DNA of 64,000 nt from Undibacter mobilis. GTDB lineage: Bacteria > Pseudomonadota > Alphaproteobacteria > Rhizobiales > Xanthobacteraceae. The DNA lies in assembly GCF_003367195.1 (NCBI RefSeq), contig NZ_QRGO01000003.1, forward strand, positions 1-64,000. Direction: 5' to 3'. The notes beneath the pieces were generated by a model. It was given only the letters and a program-made list of their open reading frames with translations, did not search any database and was not told the origin of the DNA. Position numbers and translations under genes: made by a program. This document shows positions 9,307 through 17,646 of this stretch, piece by piece; the first letter of the stretch is position 1, and the number at the start of each line of letters is the position of its first letter.

Positions 9307-11354
9307 AGCGCATCAAACTCATCGTCGCGGCGTGTGCCGGCGCGATTGCGCTGGCCTGCATCGCTTGCGCCGGATGGGTCTATGCATTCGGGCCCGCACC
9401 GCTCGGCAAAGACATCGAATTGTCTCATGTCGTGCTCGATCGCGAAGGCCGGCTGCTGCGCGCTTACGCGACCAAAGACGGCCGCTGGCGGCTGCCGGCG
9501 AGTGTCGAGGATGTCGATCCGCGGTTTTTCAAATTGCTTTACGCCTACGAGGACAAACGTTTCCTGACGCATCATGGCGTCGACCTGTTGGCGATGACCC
9601 GCGCCGCGTGGCAGCTCGGCTCCACGGGACACATTATCTCCGGTGGTTCGACTCTTACCATGCAGGTCGCGCGACTTCTGGAGCCGCGCGAACATCGCAC
9701 GGTTACGGCTAAGCTGCGGCAGGTAACACGCGCGCTTCAGCTCGAGTATGGGCTTTCCAAGCCGGAAATCTTGTCTCTGTATCTGACGCTGGCCCCCTAT
9801 GGCGGCAATCTCGAAGGCATTCGCGCGGCCTCGCTGGCGTATTTCGGCAAAGAGCCAAGGCGGCTGACGCTGGGCGAGGCGGCATTGCTGGTGGCCTTGC
9901 CGCAATCGCCGGAGACGCGGCGGCCGGATCGCCATAGCGGTCGCGCGCAGGCGGCGCGCGACCGTGTGCTCGATCGGGTGGCGCTCGCCGGAGCCGTGCC
10001 CCACGACGAGATCGCACGCGCCAAAGCGGAAATCGTGCCGCATGTACGCCGGCCTATGCCGGTGTTCGCGCCGCATTCAGCCGATCGCATTGTTATCTCC
10101 GAGCCGGATCGCCGTATCCACCGGCTTACCATCGATCAGCCGCTGCAGGCCAAGCTGCAGACGCTGGCAAAAGAACGCGCCGAGGCGCTCGGCCCCGACA
10201 TCTCGGTCGCCATCCTGGCTGTTGATAATGACAGTGGCGAGGTGAGGGCGCGCGTTGCCTCGTCCGACTACTTCGACACCCGCCGCGCCGGTCAGGTCGA
10301 TATGACCGCCGCATTGCGCTCGCCCGGCTCGACGTTAAAGCCGTTCATTTACGGTCTCGGCTTCGAGGACGGCCTCATTCACCCCGAGACGTTGATCGAC
10401 GATCGGCCGCAGCGTTACGGCGGCTACATGCCCGAAAATTTCGACCTCACGTTTCAGGGCACGGTGACAGTGCGCCGCGCGCTGCAATTGTCGCTCAATG
10501 TGCCGGCCATTGCTGTGCTCGACAAGGTTGGCGTCAATCGGCTGAGTGCCCGGCTCACACAGGCAGGCGCGGCGCTGGTGCTGCCGAAAGAGGAGGCGCC
10601 GGGTCTTGCGATGGGCCTTGGCGGCGTCGGCGTGACGCTCAACGATCTCACGATGCTCTATGCCGGGCTCGCTCGCGGCGGGGAGGCCGAACCGCTGGTC
10701 GAGCGGCTCGGACAGGCCAATCCACCATCGCGCCGGCTGCTCGATCCGGTGGCGGCCTGGTATGTCGGGAACGTCCTGATCGGCGCGCCGCCGCCGGAGA
10801 ATGCCCCGCATAACCGGTTGGCCTTCAAGACCGGCACGTCCTACGGCTATCGGGACGCGTGGGCAGTCGGCTTCGACGGCCGCATGACCGTTGGCGTGTG
10901 GGTCGGCCGGCCGGATGGCGCGCCCGTACCCGGTTTGGTCGGGCGGTCAGCCGCAGCGCCAATCCTGTTCGATGCCTTCGCCCGCTCCGGTGCGACGCCG
11001 GCGCCGCTGCCGGCGGCGCCCAAAGGGGCGGTCTTTGCGGTTTCTGCCAAACTGCCGCCGCCGCTGCAGCGTTTCAATGCTCAAGCCTATGGGGCGGCAG
11101 CCGAGGCGCCCCGCATCATGTTTCCGCCGAACGGCGCCCGCTTGGAACTGGCGTCTGGCGGGGCGCTCGATCCGATGGCGCTGAAGATCGCCGGCGGAAC
11201 GGGACCGCTCACCGTAATGGTCAATGGGGTGCCGGTCGGGGCTCCCGGCCACCGGCGGACCCTGTTCGTCCGTCCCGATGGACCAGGCTTCGTCCGCCTG
11301 ACCGTCATGGATGCCCGCGGCGCGGCCGATAGCGTAGTGATCAGAATACAATAG
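9303..11354 (+). CDS. pbpC: Penicillin-binding protein 1C (transglycosylase/transpeptidase)
   Basis: 683-residue bifunctional peptidoglycan synthase of the PBP1C class. A short cytoplasmic start and a membrane anchor (about 7-29) are followed by the GT51 glycosyltransferase with catalytic Glu83 in YEDKRF, the segment ISGGSTLTMQVARL and the A-P-Y-G-G-N-L-E-G motif near 164-172. The transpeptidase domain has SxxK at S343-K346, S-L-N at 397-399 and K-T-G-T-S from K509. The last 90 residues resemble the small C-terminal beta domain (BiPBP_C) of PbpC. Translation is coupled to the A2M gene by a 4-base ATGA overlap. The pair is widespread in Gram-negatives and is thought to act jointly against host or rival proteases and lytic enzymes. 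Confidence 0.95.
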   Translation: MKRIKLIVAACAGAIALACIACAGWVYAFGPAPLGKDIELSHVVLDREGRLLRAYATKDGRWRLPASVEDVDPRFFKLLYAYEDKRFLTHHGVDLLAMTRAAWQLGSTGHIISGGSTLTMQVARLLEPREHRTVTAKLRQVTRALQLEYGLSKPEILSLYLTLAPYGGNLEGIRAASLAYFGKEPRRLTLGEAALLVALPQSPETRRPDRHSGRAQAARDRVLDRVALAGAVPHDEIARAKAEIVPHVRRPMPVFAPHSADRIVISEPDRRIHRLTIDQPLQAKLQTLAKERAEALGPDISVAILAVDNDSGEVRARVASSDYFDTRRAGQVDMTAALRSPGSTLKPFIYGLGFEDGLIHPETLIDDRPQRYGGYMPENFDLTFQGTVTVRRALQLSLNVPAIAVLDKVGVNRLSARLTQAGAALVLPKEEAPGLAMGLGGVGVTLNDLTMLYAGLARGGEAEPLVERLGQANPPSRRLLDPVAAWYVGNVLIGAPPPENAPHNRLAFKTGTSYGYRDAWAVGFDGRMTVGVWVGRPDGAPVPGLVGRSAAAPILFDAFARSGATPAPLPAAPKGAVFAVSAKLPPPLQRFNAQAYGAAAEAPRIMFPPNGARLELASGGALDPMALKIAGGTGPLTVMVNGVPVGAPGHRRTLFVRPDGPGFVRLTVMDARGAADSVVIRIQ

Positions 11355-11511
11355 CTGCCGGCAAAGTGGCCGTAATCGGCCGTGCAAGCTTCCGTGGGCA
11401 AGCCCGATTCACTATTGTCTGGCGCGGATTTGGCGGGGTAACCGTGGTCCGAGCCGGTAACGGCATCAGCCTAGAATCGGCACGCGCAGCGGATCGACCG
11501 GAGAACAGCTT

Positions 11512-12303
11512 TTGAAAAAGACGATCAAGTATGGCGCCATGTTCGGCGCCGGCGTCGGGATGTTCTACGTGCTCCCGAAGCTCTCGCTGTTCTACGCCGC
11601 CTGCGGACTTTACGATGTCTGCCGCAACCGACCCATCAACGGCTTTCTGCTCAAGCAGTATTTCGTCGGCAACGGTGTGCTGACCTGGCTGCTGTCGCCG
11701 ATCAACATTCTGCTCGACGTCCTCGCGCTGCCCCACGTCAACAAGGGCGTCTACAAACTGGACGACCTGCCGGGTCCGTGGCGGGACGAAGTGACGCGTC
11801 TCATCGATATTGCCAAACGCGAAAAGCTGGTCGAACAACTCGAGCAACGCGCCACCGACGGCCGCACCATGATCTTCTTCAAATGGTACGGTGAGAACCG
11901 GGATACGTTCATCAACGTTCCGGCCTTCCACGAGCAATGGAAATATATCCAGACCATCGGCGTATCGATCTTCAACAAGAAGGTCTCCACCTCGAAGCAC
12001 TTCGGCCCGCTGAGGCCGACATTCCGCGTGCTCTATAATCTCAACGATATCGACGACCGCTCCACCTACATTACTGTCGGCGATCATGTGAGCTATTGGC
12101 AGGACAACAAGCTGTTCATTTTCGACGACACGCTGATGCATCAGTCGATCAACGAGACCGACAAGGTGCGCTATTGCCTGTTCGTCGATATGGTGAGGCC
12201 GTCGTTGTTCTCCGGTTTGCTGCGTCCGGCGATCACAATCGTGAACCACGTATTCCGCAGAGCCAACCACATTTTTTATAACAAATGGAAAGTCATTCAG
12301 TAG
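11512..12303 (+). CDS. Aspartyl/asparaginyl beta-hydroxylase family protein, LpxO-like
   Basis: 263 residues with a hydrophobic N-terminal stretch (about 8-30) that probably anchors it to the inner membrane, then an Fe(II)/2-oxoglutarate oxygenase domain. Family features seen are H-F-G-P-L-R-P-T (about residue 164), the F-D-D-x-x-x-H segment with H206-area iron ligand (DDTLMHQSINETDKVR), and the closing V-R-Y-C-L-F-V-D-M-V-R-P. LpxO enzymes add a 2-hydroxyl to a secondary acyl chain of lipid A; substrate here is inferred from family and from neighbouring envelope glycosylation genes. Start is TTG 11512, preceded by GGAG at 11500-11503; the reading frame has no better start nearby. The 3' end overlaps the next gene by 19 bases, indicating an operon. 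Confidence 0.8.
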   Translation: MKKTIKYGAMFGAGVGMFYVLPKLSLFYAACGLYDVCRNRPINGFLLKQYFVGNGVLTWLLSPINILLDVLALPHVNKGVYKLDDLPGPWRDEVTRLIDIAKREKLVEQLEQRATDGRTMIFFKWYGENRDTFINVPAFHEQWKYIQTIGVSIFNKKVSTSKHFGPLRPTFRVLYNLNDIDDRSTYITVGDHVSYWQDNKLFIFDDTLMHQSINETDKVRYCLFVDMVRPSLFSGLLRPAITIVNHVFRRANHIFYNKWKVIQ

Positions 12304-14009
12304 TGACCGCAGCACCGCAGCGCGGCGCCGCCCGCGGCCTCGGCGCGATGCTTGATCTTGCGGCGCTGTCGCATCGTCGTGCGGCCGCGCTTCTCGTCGC
12401 GGTATGCCTTATCGCGTTCCTGCCGGGGTTCTTCCAGATCCCGCCGGTCGATCGCGACGAGTCGCGTTTTGCGCAGGCCTCCAAGCAGATGGTGGAGAGC
12501 GGCGACTATGTCGATATCCGCTTCCAGGACGAGGTTCGTTACAAGAAGCCGGTCGGCATCTATTGGCTGCAGTCGGCCGCCGCGAAGGTTGGCGACGCAC
12601 TCGGCGTCGCCGACGCGCACCGAACAATTTGGCTCTATCGTTTGCCGTCGCTACTGGCCGCGATCGGCTCGGTGTTGTTGACCTATTGGGCGGCCTTGGC
12701 ATTCGTCGCGCGGCGTACGGCGCTCATTGCGGCGCTGATGATGGCGACATCGCTGCTGCTCGGCGTTGAGGCGCGGATGGCCACCACCGACGCCACTCTT
12801 TTGCTGATGAGCGTCGCCGCCATGGGCGCGCTCGCCCGTATTTACCTCGGCGCCCGGCATGAGCCACCGCGCGCGGCCGGCTGGCATCTGCCGGCATTGC
12901 TATGGACCGCCATAGCGGGCGGCGTGCTGATCAAGGGGCCACTGGTCCTGATGTTCGTCGGACTGACGATGCTGGCGCTCGGCATCGCCGACCGCTCGGT
13001 GCGCTGGATGCGGGACGTACGGCCGGTCGTTGGCTTTCTCTGGATGCTGCTTCTGGTCGCGCCTTGGTTCATTGCCATCGTTGCCAAGTCCGGCGAAAGC
13101 TTCTTCATGAAATCGGTCGGCGACGACATGCTGGCCAAGGTGACGAGTGGACAGGAAGCGCATGGTGCGCCCCCCGGATATTACTTCCTGCTGTTCTGGA
13201 TCACGTTCTGGCCGGGTGCGGTGCTGGCCGGGTTGGCGGCACCGACAATCTGGAAGGCAAGGGCGGAGCCGGGCGCGCGTTTTTTGCTCGCCTGGGTGAT
13301 CCCGTCGTGGATCGTGTTCGAAGCGGTGATGACCAAGCTGCCGCATTACGTGCTGCCGCTTTACCCGGCCATTGCCATCCTGATCGCCGGCATCGTCGAG
13401 AAGAACGGTCTGTGGCGCAACAAATGGATCGAGCACGGCACCATCGGCTGGTTCCTGCTGCCGACCGTGATCGCGGTGGGAGTGCCGATCATTTTCTTCA
13501 CCATGAGCAAGGACCTCGGTCTGGTGGCCTGGCCCTTCGCCGCGGTCGCGGTGATTGCGGGGCTGTTTGCGTGGTGGCTGTTCGACGTCGACGGCGCGGA
13601 ACGCGCGTTGCTGCGCGGCATGGTGTCGTCGGTCTTCATCGCTGTCACCGTTTACGCGATCACCTTTCCGATGCTGCCGTCGCTGTTTCCGAGCCAGCTC
13701 GTGGCGCGGGAAGTTCGCGCCAAAGGCTGTGCCGATCCGCAACTGGCCTCGACCTTTAATTATCAGGAGCCGAGCCTCGTTTTCCTGCTCGGCACCGGTA
13801 CGAAGTTCAGTGATGGTGCCGGTGTCGCCGAGTTTCTCAATGGCGGGCCGTGCCGCTTCGCCCTGGTCGATGCCCGCAGTGAGCGGGCTTTCGTGCAGCG
13901 CGCCAACGCGCTCAATGTCGGCTTCACGCTCGGCAGCCGTATCGACGGTTTCAACATCAGCAATGGCAAACGGTTCTCGATGGCTGTGTTCCATTCGGCG
14001 GTGCCATGA
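12285..14009 (+). CDS. ArnT-like glycosyltransferase (GT39/PMT_2 family)
   Basis: Polytopic inner-membrane glycosyltransferase of 574 residues. The first periplasmic loop carries the acidic motif D-R-D-E-S-R-F (about residues 56-62) followed by the family pattern ...RYKKPVGIYWLQ; this Asp-Glu motif binds metal/polyprenyl phosphate sugar in ArnT and RgtA-type enzymes. About 10-12 hydrophobic segments follow, then a soluble C-terminal part of about 100 residues. Such enzymes take a sugar (aminoarabinose, galacturonic acid, mannose) from undecaprenyl or dodecaprenyl phosphate and transfer it to lipid A or LPS core. The sugar is not readable from sequence. It overlaps the upstream LpxO-like gene and the downstream PAP2 gene (ATGA), and the GT2 at 14947 could make its donor. 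Confidence 0.85.
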   Translation: MESHSVVTAAPQRGAARGLGAMLDLAALSHRRAAALLVAVCLIAFLPGFFQIPPVDRDESRFAQASKQMVESGDYVDIRFQDEVRYKKPVGIYWLQSAAAKVGDALGVADAHRTIWLYRLPSLLAAIGSVLLTYWAALAFVARRTALIAALMMATSLLLGVEARMATTDATLLLMSVAAMGALARIYLGARHEPPRAAGWHLPALLWTAIAGGVLIKGPLVLMFVGLTMLALGIADRSVRWMRDVRPVVGFLWMLLLVAPWFIAIVAKSGESFFMKSVGDDMLAKVTSGQEAHGAPPGYYFLLFWITFWPGAVLAGLAAPTIWKARAEPGARFLLAWVIPSWIVFEAVMTKLPHYVLPLYPAIAILIAGIVEKNGLWRNKWIEHGTIGWFLLPTVIAVGVPIIFFTMSKDLGLVAWPFAAVAVIAGLFAWWLFDVDGAERALLRGMVSSVFIAVTVYAITFPMLPSLFPSQLVAREVRAKGCADPQLASTFNYQEPSLVFLLGTGTKFSDGAGVAEFLNGGPCRFALVDARSERAFVQRANALNVGFTLGSRIDGFNISNGKRFSMAVFHSAVP

Positions 14010-14854
14010 GTTCAGGAACGACGGATACGGCCGGGCGTGCGTTGTTGAAGACGCCGCGGCGCTGCATCGAAAACGTCATCGCCTCGTTCCGGCGTCTCTT
14101 CCGGCCGTTCGACTGGCGCAAGGCATTGCCGTGGATCGAAGCACCGCAGCAGGTTCTGATCGGCGCTGCCGTCGTCGTTGTCGCGGCGATCGCGGTGATG
14201 GGTCTCGTCGATGCCAGCGTGACCCGCGCAGTGCAACGCCTGCCGGTCTGGGTCATCGATCTGTTCAATTTCGTCACGGATTTCGGCAAGGGCGCCTGGG
14301 TGCTCTGGCCACTCGGGTTGTTCTATCTGGCGCTCGCCGCGTTGCCGCGTCCGGCGACGCGCATCTCGCAGGCAGTCCTCGCTGCGGTCATGGTGCGCGC
14401 CGGCTTCCTGTTCGCGGCTGTCGGCTTGCCGGGATTGTTTGCGAGTCTCGTCAAGAATATGATCGGGCGGGCGCGTCCCGGCGTCGGCGGCTCCATCAAT
14501 CCATTTCTCTTCGATCCGTTTCATTGGGCGCCGGCCTACGCCAGCATGCCGTCGGGACACGGCACCACGGCTTTCGCCGCGCTGGCCGCCTTCGGTACGC
14601 TGTTTCCGCGGGCGCGCACGGCGCTGCTCATCTACGCAGTCATCATCGCGACCAGCCGCGTTGTGATCCGGGCGCATTACGTCAGCGACGTGATGGTCTC
14701 GGCCGCGTTCGGCATTGTGGGCGTCATCCTGGTGCGGCGATGGTTTGCGGCCGTGCATCTCGGCTTTGCCATCGGGCCGGATGGTCGGATCGTACCGTAC
14801 CCGGGGCCGTCGGTTCGCCGGATCAAAGCAGTTGCCCGCGACCTCTTGGCTTAA
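14006..14854 (+). CDS. PAP2-family membrane phosphatase
   Basis: 282 residues with about six membrane segments. All three motifs of the PAP2 phosphatase superfamily are present: K150-x6-R157-P158, P182-S-G-H185, and S217-R218-x5-H224-x3-D228. Substrates in this family include undecaprenyl pyrophosphate, phosphatidylglycerol phosphate and the 1- or 4'-phosphate of lipid A (LpxE/LpxF). The ATGA overlap with the ArnT-like gene suggests either removal of a lipid A phosphate before glycosylation or recycling of the polyprenyl phosphate carrier. I cannot choose between these from sequence alone. Confidence 0.88.
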   Translation: MSSGTTDTAGRALLKTPRRCIENVIASFRRLFRPFDWRKALPWIEAPQQVLIGAAVVVVAAIAVMGLVDASVTRAVQRLPVWVIDLFNFVTDFGKGAWVLWPLGLFYLALAALPRPATRISQAVLAAVMVRAGFLFAAVGLPGLFASLVKNMIGRARPGVGGSINPFLFDPFHWAPAYASMPSGHGTTAFAALAAFGTLFPRARTALLIYAVIIATSRVVIRAHYVSDVMVSAAFGIVGVILVRRWFAAVHLGFAIGPDGRIVPYPGPSVRRIKAVARDLLA

Positions 14855-14946
14855 TAAAGAGCAGCGCCGGGGCGGCGTAGGCTGCGCCGGCGAGCGGACG
14901 AGGCGTTTCCTGGGCGCCCGGGAAACAGAAGTTAAATCATAGCCTT

Positions 14947-15687
14947 ATGAGCGCAAAGATGAGCAGCAGTGAGCCGGCCGTCGCGGTCGTGGTTCCGGTC
15001 CGCAACGAGGCCGGCAACGTCGCGCCGCTGGTCGCCGAGATCGCCGCGGCGCTGGAAGGTCAGGCGCCGTTTGAGATCGTCTACGTCAATGATGGCTCGA
15101 CAGACGGCACCGAGGCTGAATTGCAGCGGCTGATGGCGCTGCATCCGTACCTGCGCCGCGTCCGCCATCGCCAGTCCTGCGGCCAGTCGGCAGCGGTGCG
15201 CAGCGGGGTTTGGGCGGCGCGCGCGCCGGTCATCGTGACGATCGACGGCGACGGACAGAACGACCCGGCCTTCATTCCGGCTTTGCTCAAGGTGCTGCGC
15301 GATGGCGCTCCGAAAGTAGGTCTTGTGGCCGGACAGCGTCTCGGCCGTAAAGGCAAGTTCAAGAGCCTTCAATCGCGCATCGCGAATACCGTGCGCGGCG
15401 CGGTACTACGTGACGGCACGCGTGACACTGGCTGCGGCCTCAAGGCGTTCCGCCGCGATGTGTATATGCGTTTGCCATATTTCGACGCGCTGCATCGGTT
15501 CATGCCAGCGCTGATCAAGCGCGAAGGATTGGGCATCGGCTATGTCGACGTGGTCGACCGGCCGCGCGGTTCCGGCGTGTCGAATTACGGTCTGTGGGAT
15601 CGGCTCTGGGTCGGCATTCTCGATCTGGCCGGGGTCTGGTGGTTGATCCGGCGTCGCAAACATATTCCGGACATCGTCGAAGATTGA
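14947..15687 (+). CDS. GT2 polyprenyl-phosphate glycosyltransferase (DPM1/ArnC/RgtE-like)
   Basis: 246 residues with a GT-A fold. The N-terminal V-V-V-P-V-R-N-E-A-G-N is followed by the nucleotide-sugar segment IVYVNDGSTDGT, then the metal-binding region T-I-D-G-D-G-Q-N-D-P and an acceptor region with R-D-T-G-C-G-L-K-A-F. There are no long C-terminal membrane helices, so it is of the short DPM1 type, with at most one amphipathic C-terminal stretch (LWVGILDLAGVWWLI). Expected reaction: transfer of a sugar from a nucleotide donor to a polyprenyl phosphate. It would supply the lipid-linked donor for the ArnT-like enzyme two genes upstream. Two in-frame ATGs (14947, 14959) are possible starts, neither with a clear ribosome binding site. 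Confidence 0.85.
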   Translation: MSAKMSSSEPAVAVVVPVRNEAGNVAPLVAEIAAALEGQAPFEIVYVNDGSTDGTEAELQRLMALHPYLRRVRHRQSCGQSAAVRSGVWAARAPVIVTIDGDGQNDPAFIPALLKVLRDGAPKVGLVAGQRLGRKGKFKSLQSRIANTVRGAVLRDGTRDTGCGLKAFRRDVYMRLPYFDALHRFMPALIKREGLGIGYVDVVDRPRGSGVSNYGLWDRLWVGILDLAGVWWLIRRRKHIPDIVED

Positions 15688-15752
15688 CGCGGGCTGTCGC
15701 GTGGCCGTCATGACGGCTTTACATCGGCGCCCGAGAGAAAGGGAAGTAATCC

Positions 15753-16082
15753 ATGTTGATCGATATCACGAACGCGGTCGGCGGCTACCTGCATGACGTT
15801 TTCGTCGGCAACGCCGACTGGGGTGTCCTCATCGGCTACGTCGCGCAAATTCTTTTCGCCATGCGCTTCGTGGTGCAATGGATTGCGTCCGAACGTGCCG
15901 GCAGGAGTGTGGTGCCGACAGCGTTCTGGGTGTTCTCGATCGGCGGCGGTCTGATGCTGCTCGGCTATGCGCTGTACCGGAAGGACCCGGTTTTCATCAT
16001 CGGGCAGGCGTTTGGTGTTTTCGTCTATATTCGCAACCTGCAATTCGTCATGCGGGGCCGCGGTGAGGGCGCCGCGGCCTGA
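15753..16082 (+). CDS. Small LAB_N-domain membrane protein (lipid-A-disaccharide-synthase N-terminal-like)
   Basis: 109 residues, three predicted membrane helices. The family signature is clear: F-x-M-R-F-x-V-Q-W-I-A-S-E in the first helix pair, then S-V-V-P-x-x-F-W, G-G-x-x-x-L-x-Y-A and I-x-G-Q-x-x-G-x-x-V-Y-x-R-N-L. Free-standing LAB_N proteins often sit next to DPM1-like GT2 and ArnT-like genes in rhizobia and are thought to help lipid-linked sugar synthesis or transport, but their biochemical role is not firmly settled. GGGAAG at 15739-15744 serves as ribosome binding site. It ends the proposed LPS modification gene set. Confidence 0.82.
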   Translation: MLIDITNAVGGYLHDVFVGNADWGVLIGYVAQILFAMRFVVQWIASERAGRSVVPTAFWVFSIGGGLMLLGYALYRKDPVFIIGQAFGVFVYIRNLQFVMRGRGEGAAA

Positions 16083-16450
16083 TACTTTCGGACGACAAGG
16101 GCCGGCACGGTTCATGCACCGTGACGACCGGAGACGGGCATTTTCGCTGCGGCTTTTTTGTCGCGGCCGCCGTTCTCCATCTGTAACGGTTTGAGAAAAA
16201 ATGATGCATTCGCCTGCACCATTATGGGCAGGTCGGGTCCGCTTTGTGCAACGCGAGCGTGTTTAAACCCTTGACCTTGCGCCGCAATCGTTCTGTGATG
16301 GCCTTCAGGAGCAAAGCTTGGGGGGATGGCTTTGGGATGGCTGTGGCTATTTAAGCGCCATAACGTCCTCAATGAGGGGAACTAAGAGCCAGCCCCCGAG
16401 AGGCCCCAACGATTCAGAACAATTCAACACCTATTGCATGAGGCTGGATG
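16083..16450 (+). promoter_or_regulatory. Intergenic region with candidate promoter for aapJQMP
   Basis: About 370 bases without a credible gene. A hairpin CACGGT/ACCGTG (16106-16111 with 16118-16123) follows the LAB_N gene but has no T run directly after it. TTGACC at 16271-16276 and TGTGAT at 16294-16299, 17 bases apart, are a possible sigma-70-type promoter for aapJ, with only a fair -10 box. GAGG at 16440-16443 is the likely aapJ ribosome binding site. No NtrC or sigma-54 site stood out, although aap operons in other rhizobia are nitrogen regulated. Confidence 0.35.
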
Positions 16451-17464
16451 ATGAAACGAGTTCTCAGTGTTGTTGCTTTGACGGCGGTCATGTTCGCCGT
16501 TCAGAGCGCGTCGGCACAGACGCTGAAGCAGGTTAAGGACCGCGGCATTCTGAACTGCGGTGCGAACACGGGTCTTGCTGGTTTCGGCCTGCCGGATGCG
16601 CAGGGGAAGTGGACCGGCCTCGACGTAGACACCTGCCGTGCGGTCGCCGCCGCGGTGCTTGGCGACGCCAACAAGGTCAAGTTCGTTCCGCTGTCGGCGA
16701 AGGACCGTTTCACCGCTCTGCAGTCCGGTGAAGTCGATGTACTTGCCCGTAACACGACCTGGACCTCGTCGCGCGACACCCAGCTCGGCCTGAACTTCAC
16801 TGGCGTCAACTACTACGACGGCCAGGGCTTCCTGGTTCGCAAGGCGCTCAAGGTGAACTCGGCGCTGGAACTCAACGAAGCGTCGGTTTGCGTTCAGCAG
16901 GGCACCACGACGGAGCTCAATCTGGCCGACTACTTCCGCGCCAACAACATGAAGGTCAAGACCGTGACCTTCGCCTCGTCGGACGAAGCCGTGAAGGCCT
17001 ATGACTCCGGCCGCTGCGACGCATTCACGACCGACGCGTCGGGCCTCTATGCCGAACGTCTGCGTCTTGCCACGCCCGGCGATCACATCGTTCTGCCGGA
17101 GATCATCTCGAAGGAGCCGCTCGGCCCGGCCGTGCGTCACGGCGACGACCAGTGGTTCGACGTCGTGAAGTGGACGCTGTTCGCGATGATCAATGCCGAA
17201 GAACTCGGCATTACGTCGAAGAACACCGACGAGATGCTCAAGTCGACCAGCCCGGACGTCAGGCGGCTGCTCGGCAGCGAAGGCGCATTCGGCGAACAAC
17301 TCGGTCTGGGCAAGGACTGGGCGCTGCAGATCGTCAAGCAGGTCGGCAACTACGGCGAAGTCTTCGATCGTAACGTCGGCGCCGGCTCGCCGCTCAAGAT
17401 CGACCGCGGCCTTAACAAGCTGTGGTCCAAGGGTGGTCTGCAATACGCGCCGCCGGTGCGCTGA
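16451..17464 (+). CDS. aapJ: General L-amino acid ABC transporter, periplasmic binding protein
   Basis: 337-residue type 3 solute-binding protein. A Sec signal peptide (MKRVLSVVALTAVMF...) is cleaved near SASA-Q, followed by T-L-K-Q-V-K-D-R-G-I-L-N-C-G, the typical AapJ mature start. Paired Cys and the segments GLDVDTCRAVAAAVLG and N-T-T-W-T-S-S-R-D match the amino acid binding fold. It delivers a broad range of L-amino acids to AapQM. ATG 16451 is preferred over the ATG three bases earlier because it lies seven bases from GAGG (16440-16443). A strong hairpin in the 182-base gap to aapQ could make this gene more highly expressed than the rest. Confidence 0.95.
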   Translation: MKRVLSVVALTAVMFAVQSASAQTLKQVKDRGILNCGANTGLAGFGLPDAQGKWTGLDVDTCRAVAAAVLGDANKVKFVPLSAKDRFTALQSGEVDVLARNTTWTSSRDTQLGLNFTGVNYYDGQGFLVRKALKVNSALELNEASVCVQQGTTTELNLADYFRANNMKVKTVTFASSDEAVKAYDSGRCDAFTTDASGLYAERLRLATPGDHIVLPEIISKEPLGPAVRHGDDQWFDVVKWTLFAMINAEELGITSKNTDEMLKSTSPDVRRLLGSEGAFGEQLGLGKDWALQIVKQVGNYGEVFDRNVGAGSPLKIDRGLNKLWSKGGLQYAPPVR

Positions 17465-17498
17465 GCCGCTCGCACATGCGCGAGAGGGAATGAATACT

Positions 17499-17531
17499 GG
17501 ATCGCCGCGGGCCGGGTCCCTGCGGCGATCC
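17499..17531 (+). promoter_or_regulatory. Intercistronic stem-loop between aapJ and aapQ
   Basis: Perfect 10-bp inverted repeat GGATCGCCGC (17499-17508) and GCGGCGATCC (17522-17531), with inner GGG/CCC pairs possible in the loop. There is no T run. Such structures after the binding-protein gene of ABC operons protect the upstream message or attenuate transcription, giving excess binding protein over permease. That role is inferred here. Confidence 0.65.
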
Positions 17532-17646
17532 GGACATAAAAGCCAGCGTTTCGGCCAAGCGACAGTCTTTGAGGGAAGCTGTCGCGAGCGAACGGCGGAG
17601 GCGATGGCGGGTAAACGGGCGTTTCAAAAGCCCGGATGAGGGGTAG

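Noticed and set aside
16112..16372. 86-residue minus-strand frame upstream of aapJ
   Set aside because: Composition is not protein-like and there is no start signal; the region is better explained as aap regulatory DNA.
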